Positions 44,845 through 54,349 are shown, counted from the first letter of the stretch. The stretch: DNA of 64,000 nt from Roseobacter fucihabitans (GCF_014337925.2 NZ_CP143425.1:19367-83366); one strand, 5' to 3'. The notes: generated by a model not told the origin, from the sequence alone. A program made the numbers and translations.

Positions 44845-45096
44845 TCATTCGTACACGACATCCTTACGTGCCTCGGATTTCCACCTTGGTACCAACGACC
44901 CCGTGTTCCACTCATAGAGCCAACCGACCAGTTCGCCAGTCTCTCTATCAAAGATGCGTTTAACGGCCCGTGCATGAACTCGCTTGGGTTCGGCACCGGG
45001 TAAGTGCGAGCTGTCTGCACGGATGCGCGCTCTTCTCCGGACAATGATTGGGCCGGTCGATACCATCGTCGTTTTGACAATAGTTGCCACTGCCAT
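44845..45096 (-). CDS. Small YEWNTG-motif protein, copy 2
   Basis: About 83 aa from the ATG at 45096 (a further frame extends to 45438 over another gene). The C-terminal 45 residues (AVKRIFDRETGELVGWLYEW, NTG, PRWK, DVVYE) are clearly homologous to the 53-aa protein at 3445-3606; this copy has an extra basic N-terminal arm with RRRARIRAD. It is divergent from the Rcg-like membrane gene. The conserved family in both plasmid arms suggests a plasmid-maintenance or transfer-control role, but that is inference. Confidence 0.55.
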   Translation of the reverse strand: MAVATIVKTTMVSTGPIIVRRRARIRADSSHLPGAEPKRVHARAVKRIFDRETGELVGWLYEWNTGSLVPRWKSEARKDVVYE

Positions 45097-45211
45097 CTCC
45101 CTCGATTGATACGTCCACTTGAGCAGAAGTTCGCACGTGAGTTTGCGCGCCTGGGCGGTAGTCCGCTTCGCCTTTGAGTTGTTCTTAAAAAGCTCGAAAG
45201 CGCACGATAGA

Positions 45212-46894
45212 ATGCGCAAAGTAACGCAGGAAAGCGCAAAAGAGGCGCGTAAATCGTTGATAAAAAATGGTAAGTTTTTTGTCGCACCGCAGCATGACCA
45301 AGGTACCTTTAAGCAGGTTTTTGCTCGTTTGGCGGCGTCTGGCGCGGGACGGCCAGTAGATCCGAATGGTTTCCCGGACGGACCGTGGACACCTGAAAAA
45401 CTCACAGATGCCATTACTGCTATTGAAGAGAACGTCAAAGGTGTCGAACTTCGTGCGGTCCAGACGTGGTTTCAGGACAACGACAATGGGATCAGTGATG
45501 ATAATATTCGCTGGCTCGCTCGGATCTTTGGATGTGACGACCCCGAAGAAGTAAGCAAATGGCAGGCGGAGCTTAAGGCATCAAAGGATCGCCTAACCAG
45601 CCAACGACGTGAGAAAAAGCGTTTGAACGGTTTTTCCGCGGTTTTAGAAACCGAACCATTGCGCATCGCCATGCCACAGGTGTCGGAGCCGTCAAATTTT
45701 GTCGTCAGCACGAGTGCTGCAATCCCAACCGATGACGGCCATCGCAGAGCGAAATCCCTCCCTGAAAAGTGCGAATGGATGCTTAGCGGCTCAGGATCAA
45801 TGAACCTGTTGATCGCATATTGGCTGGTTTTCTGTGGATTGGGTTTGCTCAATTATGTACTGAACACGTTGAGTGTCACATACAGCCCCGTCGGTGGACT
45901 GGACAAACAAGTCGGCTTTATTTGGGCACCAACACTCACTGTGCTGCCTCTGGTCGCCCTGCCTGCGTTCATTTTCTACGTGAGCGATTTGAACACTTAC
46001 TGGAAGCGTGTCGGCCGGTTCAAATGCACAGCGGACGATGTGATTTCAATCAATTCCGAGAGCAACGAAGCATGGTACGCCAAAGTCAACGATTTCTCTT
46101 TCTCTTTCTGGGCAATTGCTTCGTTCTGCTTCCTATTCGTTTTCGGGTTCCAGTGGGCTGGTATCTACATGCCTGCTTATCTTTCCGGCGACACCAATGG
46201 CGTCCAGATTGATAGATACCTGGTCGCACTGGTGCGTCCCGAAGTCATTTCCGTAGGAGAGGCCATGGCTTTGTCATTCATTGGCTATCTCTACACGGCG
46301 TCGTATATCGCGATCTTCATGTTGGGATTGCTGTTCTTGGTAATTATCGTCCTAGATTACTATGATCTCTGCACGACCGCAGACCTTGAAGGAAGCACTG
46401 CGGATACGAACCAAATCCGAAAAGAAGGGCAAAAGATCGTATGGGGCGGTTTCCGCATAGCTGTTTTTGCGCTGTGGCTTGCATCGCTGGTCAAGCTACA
46501 AATCACCTATCTGTCCTCCGACAGTCCAGACTTCGTGAATTGGGTGCGTACCGATGCGCTGAGTGTTTTTGATGGGACGAGCACTCGCAACGGGTGGTTG
46601 GAAAACACCTCTATTAGCCATTTCACCACATTCCTTATGATGGTGGTTACAGTGACAATCTTCGTTGTTTGTGCGCTAAAAATTCAGACTGTCTTTGAGC
46701 GTCTGTCTGTCTATGATCATGATTACCCTTTTTCCCGTGACCAGCTTGCAATCGTGAAGATGCTTGCCGTCATTGGGCTGCTATCCTTCAACTTGGTACT
46801 TGTGGGACGGTTTACCGGATTCTCTCTTCTCGTTGCGGTCAGTACCTTGGCGTCGCTGTACGTACTATCTGGCCCCAGATTGCGAACATTTTAG
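45212..46894 (+). CDS. Large membrane protein, RcgA-like
   Basis: A 560-aa protein from ATG 45212 (frame open from TTG 45119). Residues 1-165 are a cytoplasmic domain with an XRE-like helical part (AQ-type WFQDNDNGISDDNIRWLARI, resembling a helix-turn-helix). The rest has about eight membrane segments in pairs. I associate this architecture, followed by an alpha/beta hydrolase, with the RcgA/RcgR pair reported to modulate conjugation of a Rhizobium plasmid; this is from memory and unverified. It is seven bases upstream of that hydrolase. Confidence 0.6.
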   Translation: MRKVTQESAKEARKSLIKNGKFFVAPQHDQGTFKQVFARLAASGAGRPVDPNGFPDGPWTPEKLTDAITAIEENVKGVELRAVQTWFQDNDNGISDDNIRWLARIFGCDDPEEVSKWQAELKASKDRLTSQRREKKRLNGFSAVLETEPLRIAMPQVSEPSNFVVSTSAAIPTDDGHRRAKSLPEKCEWMLSGSGSMNLLIAYWLVFCGLGLLNYVLNTLSVTYSPVGGLDKQVGFIWAPTLTVLPLVALPAFIFYVSDLNTYWKRVGRFKCTADDVISINSESNEAWYAKVNDFSFSFWAIASFCFLFVFGFQWAGIYMPAYLSGDTNGVQIDRYLVALVRPEVISVGEAMALSFIGYLYTASYIAIFMLGLLFLVIIVLDYYDLCTTADLEGSTADTNQIRKEGQKIVWGGFRIAVFALWLASLVKLQITYLSSDSPDFVNWVRTDALSVFDGTSTRNGWLENTSISHFTTFLMMVVTVTIFVVCALKIQTVFERLSVYDHDYPFSRDQLAIVKMLAVIGLLSFNLVLVGRFTGFSLLVAVSTLASLYVLSGPRLRTF

Positions 46895-46901
46895 GTGAGT
46901 A

Positions 46902-47855
46902 ATGGAACAAGCAAAATTCTATAGTGATATCGCAGAAGGACCTGCATCGGGCAACGCCTACTGGATCGAAACCGACGATGGTGTTCGCCTTCGAGTTGGG
47001 GCTTACCAGTCCGAGGTCAAGGCCAAGGGCACGATCCTGCTGATGCTTGGCAGGTTTGGGTATGTCGAGAGATACGGGCGGGTCGCGAAAACCTTCGCAG
47101 AGAATGGTTTTTCAACCGCGATCATAGACTGGCGTAGCCAGGGGTTGTCCGACCGAATGGCGTCTGATCCACAAGCCGGACACATTGAGAGTTTTTCTGA
47201 CTATCAAAAAGATGTAGCGGCGTTGCTCAAAGCCGCTGAAGAACTAGAATTGCCAAAGCCGTATTTCTTGGTCGGCGTGTCTATGGGTGCCTGTATCGGT
47301 TTTCGCGCAATGCTTGACGGACTTCCTGTTGCAGCATCGGCTTTCATTTCTCCTATGTTCGGCATCAAGATGTCCACAATTCAGCGCATCGCCGCTTGGC
47401 CTCTTTCGTGGGCATTCCAAAAATTGGGAATTGGCCAGAATTACGTACCCGGGGAAAGTGGCGAGATTTATATCTTGGAAACGCCCTTCGAAAACAACAA
47501 TCTCACGCACAATAATGCAATGTACGAATATTGGGTCAAGCAAGCCCAGGCTGCGCCTGAGCTTCAGATTGGCGGACCAACAATGTCATGGCTTTATGAA
47601 GCGCTCGCAGAATGCCGGAGGCTTTCAACAGTTCCCTCCCCCAACATCCCATGCATCACGTTTTGCGGCGAACTCGATCAGCTCGTAGATAACGCTTCGA
47701 TCAAGCGCCGCGTGGCGAAATGGCCAAATGCTGAGTTTTCTATGATACGAAATGCTAAGCATGACGTGTTGACCGAGATCCCCGAGGTGGGCGGCGACGT
47801 GATGACGCAGATTTTCGATTTCTTTGCAAAAGCGAGTGCTGAAGCAATGCCGTAG
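46902..47855 (+). CDS. Alpha/beta hydrolase, RcgR-like
   Basis: A 317-aa lysophospholipase-like alpha/beta hydrolase: AKGTILLMLGRFGYVERYGR, the nucleophile elbow YFLVGVSMGACIGFRAML (G-V-S-M-G, Ser near residue 127), late Asp in FCGELDQLVDN and His in IRNAKHDVLTEIPE. There is no signal peptide, so it is cytoplasmic. In the Rcg pair, as I recall, the hydrolase is annotated as a putative lactone hydrolase affecting plasmid transfer; general esterase activity is the safer claim. Confidence 0.75.
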   Translation: MEQAKFYSDIAEGPASGNAYWIETDDGVRLRVGAYQSEVKAKGTILLMLGRFGYVERYGRVAKTFAENGFSTAIIDWRSQGLSDRMASDPQAGHIESFSDYQKDVAALLKAAEELELPKPYFLVGVSMGACIGFRAMLDGLPVAASAFISPMFGIKMSTIQRIAAWPLSWAFQKLGIGQNYVPGESGEIYILETPFENNNLTHNNAMYEYWVKQAQAAPELQIGGPTMSWLYEALAECRRLSTVPSPNIPCITFCGELDQLVDNASIKRRVAKWPNAEFSMIRNAKHDVLTEIPEVGGDVMTQIFDFFAKASAEAMP

Positions 47856-48081
47856 TGGCCAAGGCGGGTCTGCTGCCATTTTCCGGAACGCGCATCAAAG
47901 CTCGAACAGCGCGACTTAGCTGCCGCCCGTGGCAGCTTTCCGAACATCTGCTCCCTCGAAGTCCGCGATTTGATCGGCAATGCTGAGTGAGCCATAGACA
48001 TACCGAGCACGCTAAACTTGAAGTTCGCTCTGCGCTTTCGAAAAATTCATGGTGCATCATTCGCCGAGTTGCTAGGTTTTA
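47856..48081. other. Intergenic stretch before helicase operon
   Basis: This must contain the promoter of the plus-strand defence operon. I see no clear -35/-10 pair or repeat, and no gene. Confidence 0.4.
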
Positions 48082-49764
48082 GTGATCCAACGATCTAGTT
48101 TGAAAGAAAAAATGCCGCCGTCGCCAGAAATTGATCTTAGTGCTCCTGGCCTAGCCTTCACTTCATTGCTGAGATTGGTAAAGCCTTCGAAGATTCGAAG
48201 TTTTCTTGCCGATGAGATGGTAGAGATATTAGATGGGCTTGAGCCAGGATTTAGCAGTTCAAGTAAGCTGACAGGACTCGCAATCGACACGCTTGACCCG
48301 GCCGAGGTGCTGTTGGATGCTGCAAGCCGGTCAATTGCAATATCATTGATGCCGCTAAAGAAAGCACGTGAACTGTGCATCAAGCTTGGTGGCATACCGG
48401 GTAGGGATCCATTTGAAGAGGCCTCCACATTAGCTTCAAAAGAAAAGAACATTCCTGCCCTGCTCTCTTTCTTTGGCGTCGTGGACGATCCGACCGCACC
48501 TGCCGCACAATTGCCAGGGACCGACACCGCCTTTGTTGGATATGGCCTTTTTGAACACCAACGAAGAGCTGCAAAGCAAACTGAACTGGTGCTTTCCGAG
48601 CCTCCTCACAGGGGTGTCCTGCATATGCCGACCGGTGCTGGAAAAACTCGGACCGGCATGCATCTTCTGGCGTCCCATTTGAGGCAATTTGAGCCGACGC
48701 TCGTTATTTGGTTAGCACAGAGTATCGAGTTACTTGATCAAGCAGCCGACGAATTCCAAAAGAGCTGGAGTCAGCTCGGCAACAGACAAGTTGAACTGTA
48801 TCGTTTCTGGGGAAACAAGAAGGTTGATTTTGCGGAGGCAAGGGATGGGCTAGTCGTCGCCGGTCTCAGTAAAATGGCAGCGCTCGAAAAGCGAGCAGTG
48901 AACGAGTTCTTGCAATTGGCCGATCGAGCCTCCTTGATCGTCATAGACGAAGCTCACCAAGCGATTGCCCCGACCTACCGTTCAGTGCTTACGGGACTCG
49001 CCACGAAACGCCCATCTACCCGACTGCTCGGTCTGACAGCAACCCCGGGACGGACTTGGGCTGATCTTGAACGCGACGAAGAGCTTTCAAGCTTTTTTTG
49101 TGGTCAAAAAGTCATGCTAGAAGTCGAAGGCCACCCAGACCCTGTCACTTATCTCATGGATGAAGGTTATCTCGCCCGGCCAGCTTTTCATAACTTGAAC
49201 ATAAATGCTGGCTTGGATTTATCTGAAGAAGACTTTGCTGACTTGTCAGCTGCGATCGACGTGCCCGGAAAGATGCTTGAGCGGTTGGGCAAGAGTACGC
49301 AAAGAAACCTTAAGATCATTGCCACATGCGAAGAACTTGTCACTCGCCACAGCCGAGTGATTGTATTTGCCCCCTCAGTGGCAAACGCTCGAATGCTAGC
49401 CGCAATAATGCTGGCCAGAGGTACTGAAGCGCTTGTTGTGACGGGTGAATCCGCGCCTTCTCATCGTGAACAGGCTATTCGACGCTTCAAGAGCCAGGCA
49501 CCACATCCTATAGTGATGTTCAACTATGGAGTGCTCACAACCGGCTTTGATGCTCCAAAAACGAGCGCAGCTGTTATTGCGCGTCCAACCAAGTCTTTGG
49601 TTCTCTACAGTCAAATGGTTGGCCGAGCGACACGTGGTAAGAAGGCTGGAGGCAACGAGAAGTCGGAGATTGTTACGGTGACCGACACGGATATGCAGGG
49701 CTTCGGTGACGTGGCCGAAGCGTTTTGTAACTGGGAAGATGTTTGGAATGAACAAAGTGATTGA
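48082..49764 (+). CDS. SF2 DEAH-box helicase, effector operon
   Basis: A 560-aa superfamily 2 helicase. The N-terminal 150 residues are unique; then come Walker A MPTGAGKTRTG (about 182-192), DEAH in LIVIDEAHQAIAPTYR, motif III GLTATPGRTW, and the C-terminal domain with QMVGRATRGKK (motif VI). The start is GTG 48082 or ATG 48112. Such ATP-driven translocases feed DNA to nucleases in restriction systems. The 3' end overlaps the GHKL ATPase gene. Together with the next two genes it is a plausible restriction module for the adjoining phosphorothioation genes. Confidence 0.85.
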   Translation: MIQRSSLKEKMPPSPEIDLSAPGLAFTSLLRLVKPSKIRSFLADEMVEILDGLEPGFSSSSKLTGLAIDTLDPAEVLLDAASRSIAISLMPLKKARELCIKLGGIPGRDPFEEASTLASKEKNIPALLSFFGVVDDPTAPAAQLPGTDTAFVGYGLFEHQRRAAKQTELVLSEPPHRGVLHMPTGAGKTRTGMHLLASHLRQFEPTLVIWLAQSIELLDQAADEFQKSWSQLGNRQVELYRFWGNKKVDFAEARDGLVVAGLSKMAALEKRAVNEFLQLADRASLIVIDEAHQAIAPTYRSVLTGLATKRPSTRLLGLTATPGRTWADLERDEELSSFFCGQKVMLEVEGHPDPVTYLMDEGYLARPAFHNLNINAGLDLSEEDFADLSAAIDVPGKMLERLGKSTQRNLKIIATCEELVTRHSRVIVFAPSVANARMLAAIMLARGTEALVVTGESAPSHREQAIRRFKSQAPHPIVMFNYGVLTTGFDAPKTSAAVIARPTKSLVLYSQMVGRATRGKKAGGNEKSEIVTVTDTDMQGFGDVAEAFCNWEDVWNEQSD

Positions 49765-51586
49765 GCAAAAAGAAATCGAAGACGACGCCGGCTTCATTAT
49801 CCCGCCTGACCTTGCGGTGAAAGCAATGCGTGACAGCGGATACCGCAATACAGCTTATGCACTTGCCGAACTGATAGACAATTCCATTCAGGCCGAGGCT
49901 TCTGAAGTCGAACTCGTCTGTGTGGAAAAATACGAACAGGTCAACTCTCATCAGCGCCTTCGCCTTCAGGAAATCGGAACGATCGACAACGGTAAGGGTA
50001 TGTCGGCCGAAACGCTTTCGATCGCTCTGCAATTTGGCAACGGGACCCATCTAGAAGACCGAGCGGGCATTGGTCGGTTTGGAATGGGCCTTCCGAATTC
50101 GTCCATTTCTCAATGCCGAAGACTTGATGTTTGGACTTGGACAAACGGACCTGACAATGCCATCCACTCCTACCTTGATGTAGGCGAAATCCAAGGCCGA
50201 ACGCTAAAGAAAGTTCCACCCCCTACCCCATCGCCGGTTCCAGAAAAATGGCGTAAAAGGTCTGAAATTCTGAAAACGTCCGGGACGCTCGTTGTGTGGT
50301 CCGATTTTGAGGAGTACCGTCTGACTTGGCGTGGTGGGGAAGCGACACTGAGGAACACCGAAGCCATTATTGGCCGAATGTATCGGAAGTTCATCAATGA
50401 CGGTCGAGTGACTATCCATCTCGTGCGAGTGGAGGATGAAGGGTCAAACCAGCGCCGGCATGCCGTCGTTAACGATCCCCTCTATTTGATGCCAAACTCC
50501 TCGACACCAGACCCATTTGACAAAGAACCAATGTTTCAGCGGTGGGGTGAGAGCGATGAGGAATTCTCCATCGACTATGGAGGAAAGAAACATAAGGTCT
50601 TTGTTCGGTTCAGTTGGGCCAAACCCGAGACAGTGCCATCTGATGGCCTGAATCGTGGTGCGAAACCTTACGGTAAGCACGCGATGAAAAACCTTGGACT
50701 ATCCATTGTGCGCGAGGGTCGCGAGCTGGACCTCGATACTTCATGGACCAATAGTTACGATCCTACCGAACGCTGGTGGGGTGCAGAAGTGGAGTTTCCT
50801 GCGTCACTTGACGAAATTTTCGGTGTCACCAACAACAAGCAAAGCGCGACCATCTTCTCTCAACTTGCGCAATATGATTGGACCACCGACGCCGAAGATG
50901 GTGAGAGTAGATCTTCCTTCATCGAAAGATCGGTTGCCGATGGTGATCCGCGCGCATTGCTCATCGAGATTGTTGAACACATTCGCGAACAGATTACTCA
51001 ATTGCGAAAGCGCACCGAACAACAAACGAAGGGAACACGTGGGACTGGTGGTCGGAAAAGACACGAGGAGCCTGGCGTTGAAGACATGGTGACATCGAAA
51101 TTCCGCCAACGCGCGGAAGAAGGCCATGAAACACCCACAGATTCCGAGGAGTTCGATGACGAAGATCGCGACTCCTATGAGGATGACCTTAAGACGGACA
51201 AACATTATCCTGATGACGTTGCGAAGAGCATCGCTGATGCGATTCTCACTCGGAACCGTAAGGTCGCTTTCTTGGAAAAAGCGATGGAAGGCTATGCATT
51301 CTTCAATGTCGAGAGCGTCCAAGGGGGGATCACAAATATCGTGTTCAATTCCAACCACCCATTCTTCGACCAACTTGTGAAGGCATTAAATCCTGATACG
51401 GAAGATGACACTGAAAAGGAGCTTTTGGATCGCGTCCATATGGCGTCAGATACGCTTCGCACAGTTTTTTCGGCTTGGGCGCGGTACGAGCTTGAAGAAA
51501 TCCGCCACAAGCAACGACTGGCGGACATGCGACAGGAGTGGGGAAAAATGACCAGGTTCTTTCTCGAAGATGGTGAGGAAGACTGA
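49748..51586 (+). CDS. GHKL (MORC/MutL-like) ATPase
   Basis: A 612-aa protein with a complete Bergerat ATP-binding fold at the N-terminus: N box ELIDNSIQA (about 41-49), G1 TIDNGKGM (about 78-85) and G2 GIGRFGMGLPNSS (about 107-119). The middle is an S5-like domain; the region 400-480 is acidic and disordered. MORC-like GHKL ATPases are known in predicted bacterial restriction systems, where ATP-driven clamp closing may control DNA cutting. It overlaps the helicase upstream and shares its last base with the nuclease start (ATGA). Confidence 0.85.
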   Translation: MNKVIEQKEIEDDAGFIIPPDLAVKAMRDSGYRNTAYALAELIDNSIQAEASEVELVCVEKYEQVNSHQRLRLQEIGTIDNGKGMSAETLSIALQFGNGTHLEDRAGIGRFGMGLPNSSISQCRRLDVWTWTNGPDNAIHSYLDVGEIQGRTLKKVPPPTPSPVPEKWRKRSEILKTSGTLVVWSDFEEYRLTWRGGEATLRNTEAIIGRMYRKFINDGRVTIHLVRVEDEGSNQRRHAVVNDPLYLMPNSSTPDPFDKEPMFQRWGESDEEFSIDYGGKKHKVFVRFSWAKPETVPSDGLNRGAKPYGKHAMKNLGLSIVREGRELDLDTSWTNSYDPTERWWGAEVEFPASLDEIFGVTNNKQSATIFSQLAQYDWTTDAEDGESRSSFIERSVADGDPRALLIEIVEHIREQITQLRKRTEQQTKGTRGTGGRKRHEEPGVEDMVTSKFRQRAEEGHETPTDSEEFDDEDRDSYEDDLKTDKHYPDDVAKSIADAILTRNRKVAFLEKAMEGYAFFNVESVQGGITNIVFNSNHPFFDQLVKALNPDTEDDTEKELLDRVHMASDTLRTVFSAWARYELEEIRHKQRLADMRQEWGKMTRFFLEDGEED

Positions 51587-52524
51587 TGAACCCCAAGATA
51601 TTGGGGACCGACCTCGAAAACCTCATTTCCACGGCACAGCATCACGTGGTCTTCGTCGCGCCATTCATCAAAAAGGATGCCTTGCGCAGAGCTTTGGCGG
51701 CAATTCCTGAAGGCGTGCAAAAGATTGATTGCGTCACGCGTTGGCGTCCGGAAGATATCGTCGACGGAGTGTGTGACTTGGAAATCTATGACGTCATCGA
51801 GGGTACAAGTCGGGCTCGTCTTTGGAGACAAACGGACCTTCACGCTAAGTACTTTCGGAGTGATAAACGTTGCCTCGTAGGGTCGGCAAACCTCACGGGC
51901 AAAGCGCTGGGATGGCGTCTCCCAAGCAATCTTGAGCTTCTTGTTGAACTCGAAAGCGGCTTTCCAGGACTAAGGGAGTGGGAGAACAACCTCTTCGAGG
52001 AAAGCACCGTTGTTACCCCGGAGCTTCGTGATGATATAGCCAAGAAAGTGGAAGAACTCAAAGTAGAACGGCCGCCACGGCGGTCAGTTGATGTAGAAAC
52101 CGACGCTGACCCAGATAACAAATGGATGCCCATGTGTCCGAGCCCCGAAAAACTGTTTGGTGTTTACTCTGGCACGATCGATGCGGGTAAAATGGTGCAG
52201 TCAGCATATGATCTGGCGTGTCGAGATCTGGTGACGCTTGGCCCCCCTTCCGGGTTCACGGAGGCTTCCTTCAAATCCTTTGTTGGCAAGCGATTGAAGA
52301 ACCTGGATGTGATTGGAAAAGTCAATGCGGCCAGCGAATTGGGTCTGACCGATACGCAAGCAGCGCTGATGCTCTTTGATTACATTGATCCATTATTCGA
52401 GATCGATGCTGGCGACGTTTGGAAGATTTTGAAACGCTGGATGATGTACTTCTACCCTGAAGACTTTCGAGTTGAAGTTGGGCAGGAAGTTTTGGTCAAG
52501 AGCCGCCAGATCAATTTCAAATAA
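51586..52524 (+). CDS. PLD-family nuclease-like protein
   Basis: A 312-aa protein with one phospholipase D catalytic motif: DLHAKYFRSDKRCLVGSANL, holding H86, K88, D93 and GSAN at 99-102. The N-terminal HHVVFVAPFIKKDAL strand is typical of PLD nucleases in restriction systems (BfiI-like, DISARM DrmC-like). A single motif implies a dimeric active site. C-terminal residues 180-312 are a helical domain of unknown role. Its stop overlaps the stop of the DndB-like gene by 8 bases, tail to tail. Confidence 0.8.
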   Translation: MNPKILGTDLENLISTAQHHVVFVAPFIKKDALRRALAAIPEGVQKIDCVTRWRPEDIVDGVCDLEIYDVIEGTSRARLWRQTDLHAKYFRSDKRCLVGSANLTGKALGWRLPSNLELLVELESGFPGLREWENNLFEESTVVTPELRDDIAKKVEELKVERPPRRSVDVETDADPDNKWMPMCPSPEKLFGVYSGTIDAGKMVQSAYDLACRDLVTLGPPSGFTEASFKSFVGKRLKNLDVIGKVNAASELGLTDTQAALMLFDYIDPLFEIDAGDVWKILKRWMMYFYPEDFRVEVGQEVLVKSRQINFK

Positions 52525-53770
52525 CTTGATCTGGCAGTTCTGCGTCTTCGTCGCCTAGACTCGTTCGGTATCTGGCAAGAAGTACCGGATCAGAGTATTT
52601 TGACTCCCCAACCATATAGAGAAGTACTTCGCGGAGAGTGACCATGTTGCTGCCAACAATCCGTTTGGATGATGGGTCCCACATTAGACCCAGAAAGGGA
52701 GGTTCGGACAGCGTCGTTGGGAGCGAAGCTGCAAGTTCGACCGCATCCCGAAGTTCATATTCATGGGATAGTTTTGCTATTATTTCGGTAAGAACGGCTA
52801 AGCCTAGCGGTCTGTATAGTGCGTTTCCACCGTGGTTCCCTCGATGCTTCTTAACAGCGTTCTTTGGAACACTGGCATCGAAAAATTCTTGTAGCGCGGG
52901 AAAATTCTCGCCTAACAGCTCAAAGTATTCAATTGCCAACTCATAGTACTCGTTGAGGGACTTGTCGCTAGGACGCCGAACTTGAAGTTCAGCTTTGCGC
53001 TTCTTTAGTTCGGTGTCGAACTTCGTAAATAGGTTCAACAAAGTATCGTACAGGTTACCAATCGTTGTGAGACTCGTAAAATTTGTAGCTGGCAAGTTGT
53101 TTGAAGCAACGAATGCGATTTTATCTTCGCCAAAGAAGCTTGATTCCTCAATCAATCGACGAACGGTGATGGCCATAATATCATCTTCGTCCAAGGCTAT
53201 GATATCGCCTTTCGAAACTGGCTTCGCGGTCTTGTTCAGAGTTGTAAAGAGACGCCTAGTGCGTTGGAGTCCTTCTGGAGACTTTTTGTGCGCAACAAAG
53301 ATCACGGATAAATCGTCGGGAGGATCTTGGTCAAGCCCGTCTTGAACGGCCTTTTTGATACCAGCCAAACGATGTTGGCCGTCGATAGCAAACAACTTTT
53401 CTTTCCCAGATAACGAAAGGAATCCAACTGAATTGATGGTCTCTTCAGTCATATGTTCAACGAAATCCGCGCTTGAATTGCTGTTTAGGCTATCTATAGG
53501 GTTCCAATTTGGCTGTCCCCCGTACGTAGCAACAACCAACGAATTGAAAAAACGCTCGTCTTGGTTCCGCAAATAGCTAGAAATCTGATCAATCCGACCT
53601 TTGTTGAGATCACGCTGAATCATCTGAGACAATTTCTCAATCTTGTGGATATCCTTCGCAAATGAAATGCGTCCTGCTATTTGATCGATACTCACGAGAC
53701 ATGTGTAATAAATCCAATCGCCCATGATCCCCCGAAGAGCGGGAAGCACCAATTCAGTCGGTTTGGTCAT
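52517..53770 (-). CDS. DGQHR-domain (DndB-like) protein
   Basis: A 417-aa protein with the defining DGQHR motif at about residues 130-134 (KLFAIDGQHRLAGIKKAVQD) and KPVSKGDIIALDEDDIMAIT downstream. In Dnd phosphorothioation systems DndB is a negative regulator of the modification genes and binds DNA; the motif resembles ParB-like nuclease folds. Here it is the last gene of the Ssp-type operon and overlaps the GIY-YIG gene by 4 bases. Its role in an Ssp context is inferred by analogy. Confidence 0.85.
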   Translation of the reverse strand: MTKPTELVLPALRGIMGDWIYYTCLVSIDQIAGRISFAKDIHKIEKLSQMIQRDLNKGRIDQISSYLRNQDERFFNSLVVATYGGQPNWNPIDSLNSNSSADFVEHMTEETINSVGFLSLSGKEKLFAIDGQHRLAGIKKAVQDGLDQDPPDDLSVIFVAHKKSPEGLQRTRRLFTTLNKTAKPVSKGDIIALDEDDIMAITVRRLIEESSFFGEDKIAFVASNNLPATNFTSLTTIGNLYDTLLNLFTKFDTELKKRKAELQVRRPSDKSLNEYYELAIEYFELLGENFPALQEFFDASVPKNAVKKHRGNHGGNALYRPLGLAVLTEIIAKLSHEYELRDAVELAASLPTTLSEPPFLGLMWDPSSKRIVGSNMVTLREVLLYMVGESKYSDPVLLARYRTSLGDEDAELPDQVI

Positions 53771-54303
53771 AGGAATGCATCCCTTTGTTGCTTAATATCG
53801 GCTTCCAAATCACCTTTGGACATGGGTGGGAGCAGAGCGCTGTTGATTTCTTTTTCAAGTTGTTCCAGTTCATCCGAAGAGACCTCTTCACCAACAGGTG
53901 CAAAGTAGAACCGCAATAAAGTATGCCATTCTCCAAATAGCCGCCTGACACGTGGAGATCGCTTCGCCAACTTTCTCACGTTTAGATAATCTCGGTATCT
54001 CGCGCGAAGTGACCGGTCCGATTGGCGCCCCGCGATACCGATGTACATCACATAGCAATGCTCTGGGAGTACGTGGCTTTCTTGGCAAATACAGAAAGCA
54101 TATATTCCTCTTCGATCGTCTGGAACATTATCAATTTGCTCGGTGCCATAGGGGATTGAATCCCAATTCAAGTTGTCTAAGCAAAACGGGTCTTTCGACA
54201 TAAGGTCAGGAGAGAGCACGAACTTGACTTCATACCGAGCTATTGTAACTGCAGCCTCCGCTGCAAAATCCGTCAAATCGCCAAGGTTCGCTACCATCGT
54301 CAA
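53767..54303 (-). CDS. GIY-YIG nuclease-domain protein
   Basis: A 178-aa protein with a GIY-YIG core: GIY at residues 66-68 and YIG at 87-89 (RRGIYAFCICQ, then YVMYIGIAGR), a following Arg-rich helix (SLRARYRDYL) and a C-terminal Glu-containing helix (LEQLEKEINSALLPP). These are the elements of a GIY-YIG endonuclease fold. The 60-residue N-terminal part is unique. It sits between sspD and the DndB-like gene, so it could be a PT-sensing or DNA-nicking partner; no such role is proven from sequence alone. Confidence 0.7.
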   Translation of the reverse strand: MTMVANLGDLTDFAAEAAVTIARYEVKFVLSPDLMSKDPFCLDNLNWDSIPYGTEQIDNVPDDRRGIYAFCICQESHVLPEHCYVMYIGIAGRQSDRSLRARYRDYLNVRKLAKRSPRVRRLFGEWHTLLRFYFAPVGEEVSSDELEQLEKEINSALLPPMSKGDLEADIKQQRDAFL

Positions 54304-54349
54304 CTTTGCTCAAATCAATTTTCAGTTCAACACAGACACGTGGGGTGGA

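Noticed and set aside
48082..52524. DISARM-like system (helicase plus PLD protein)
   Set aside because: DISARM also needs DrmA/DrmB (DUF1998) and a methyltransferase. None is present, and the GHKL ATPase does not belong to it.
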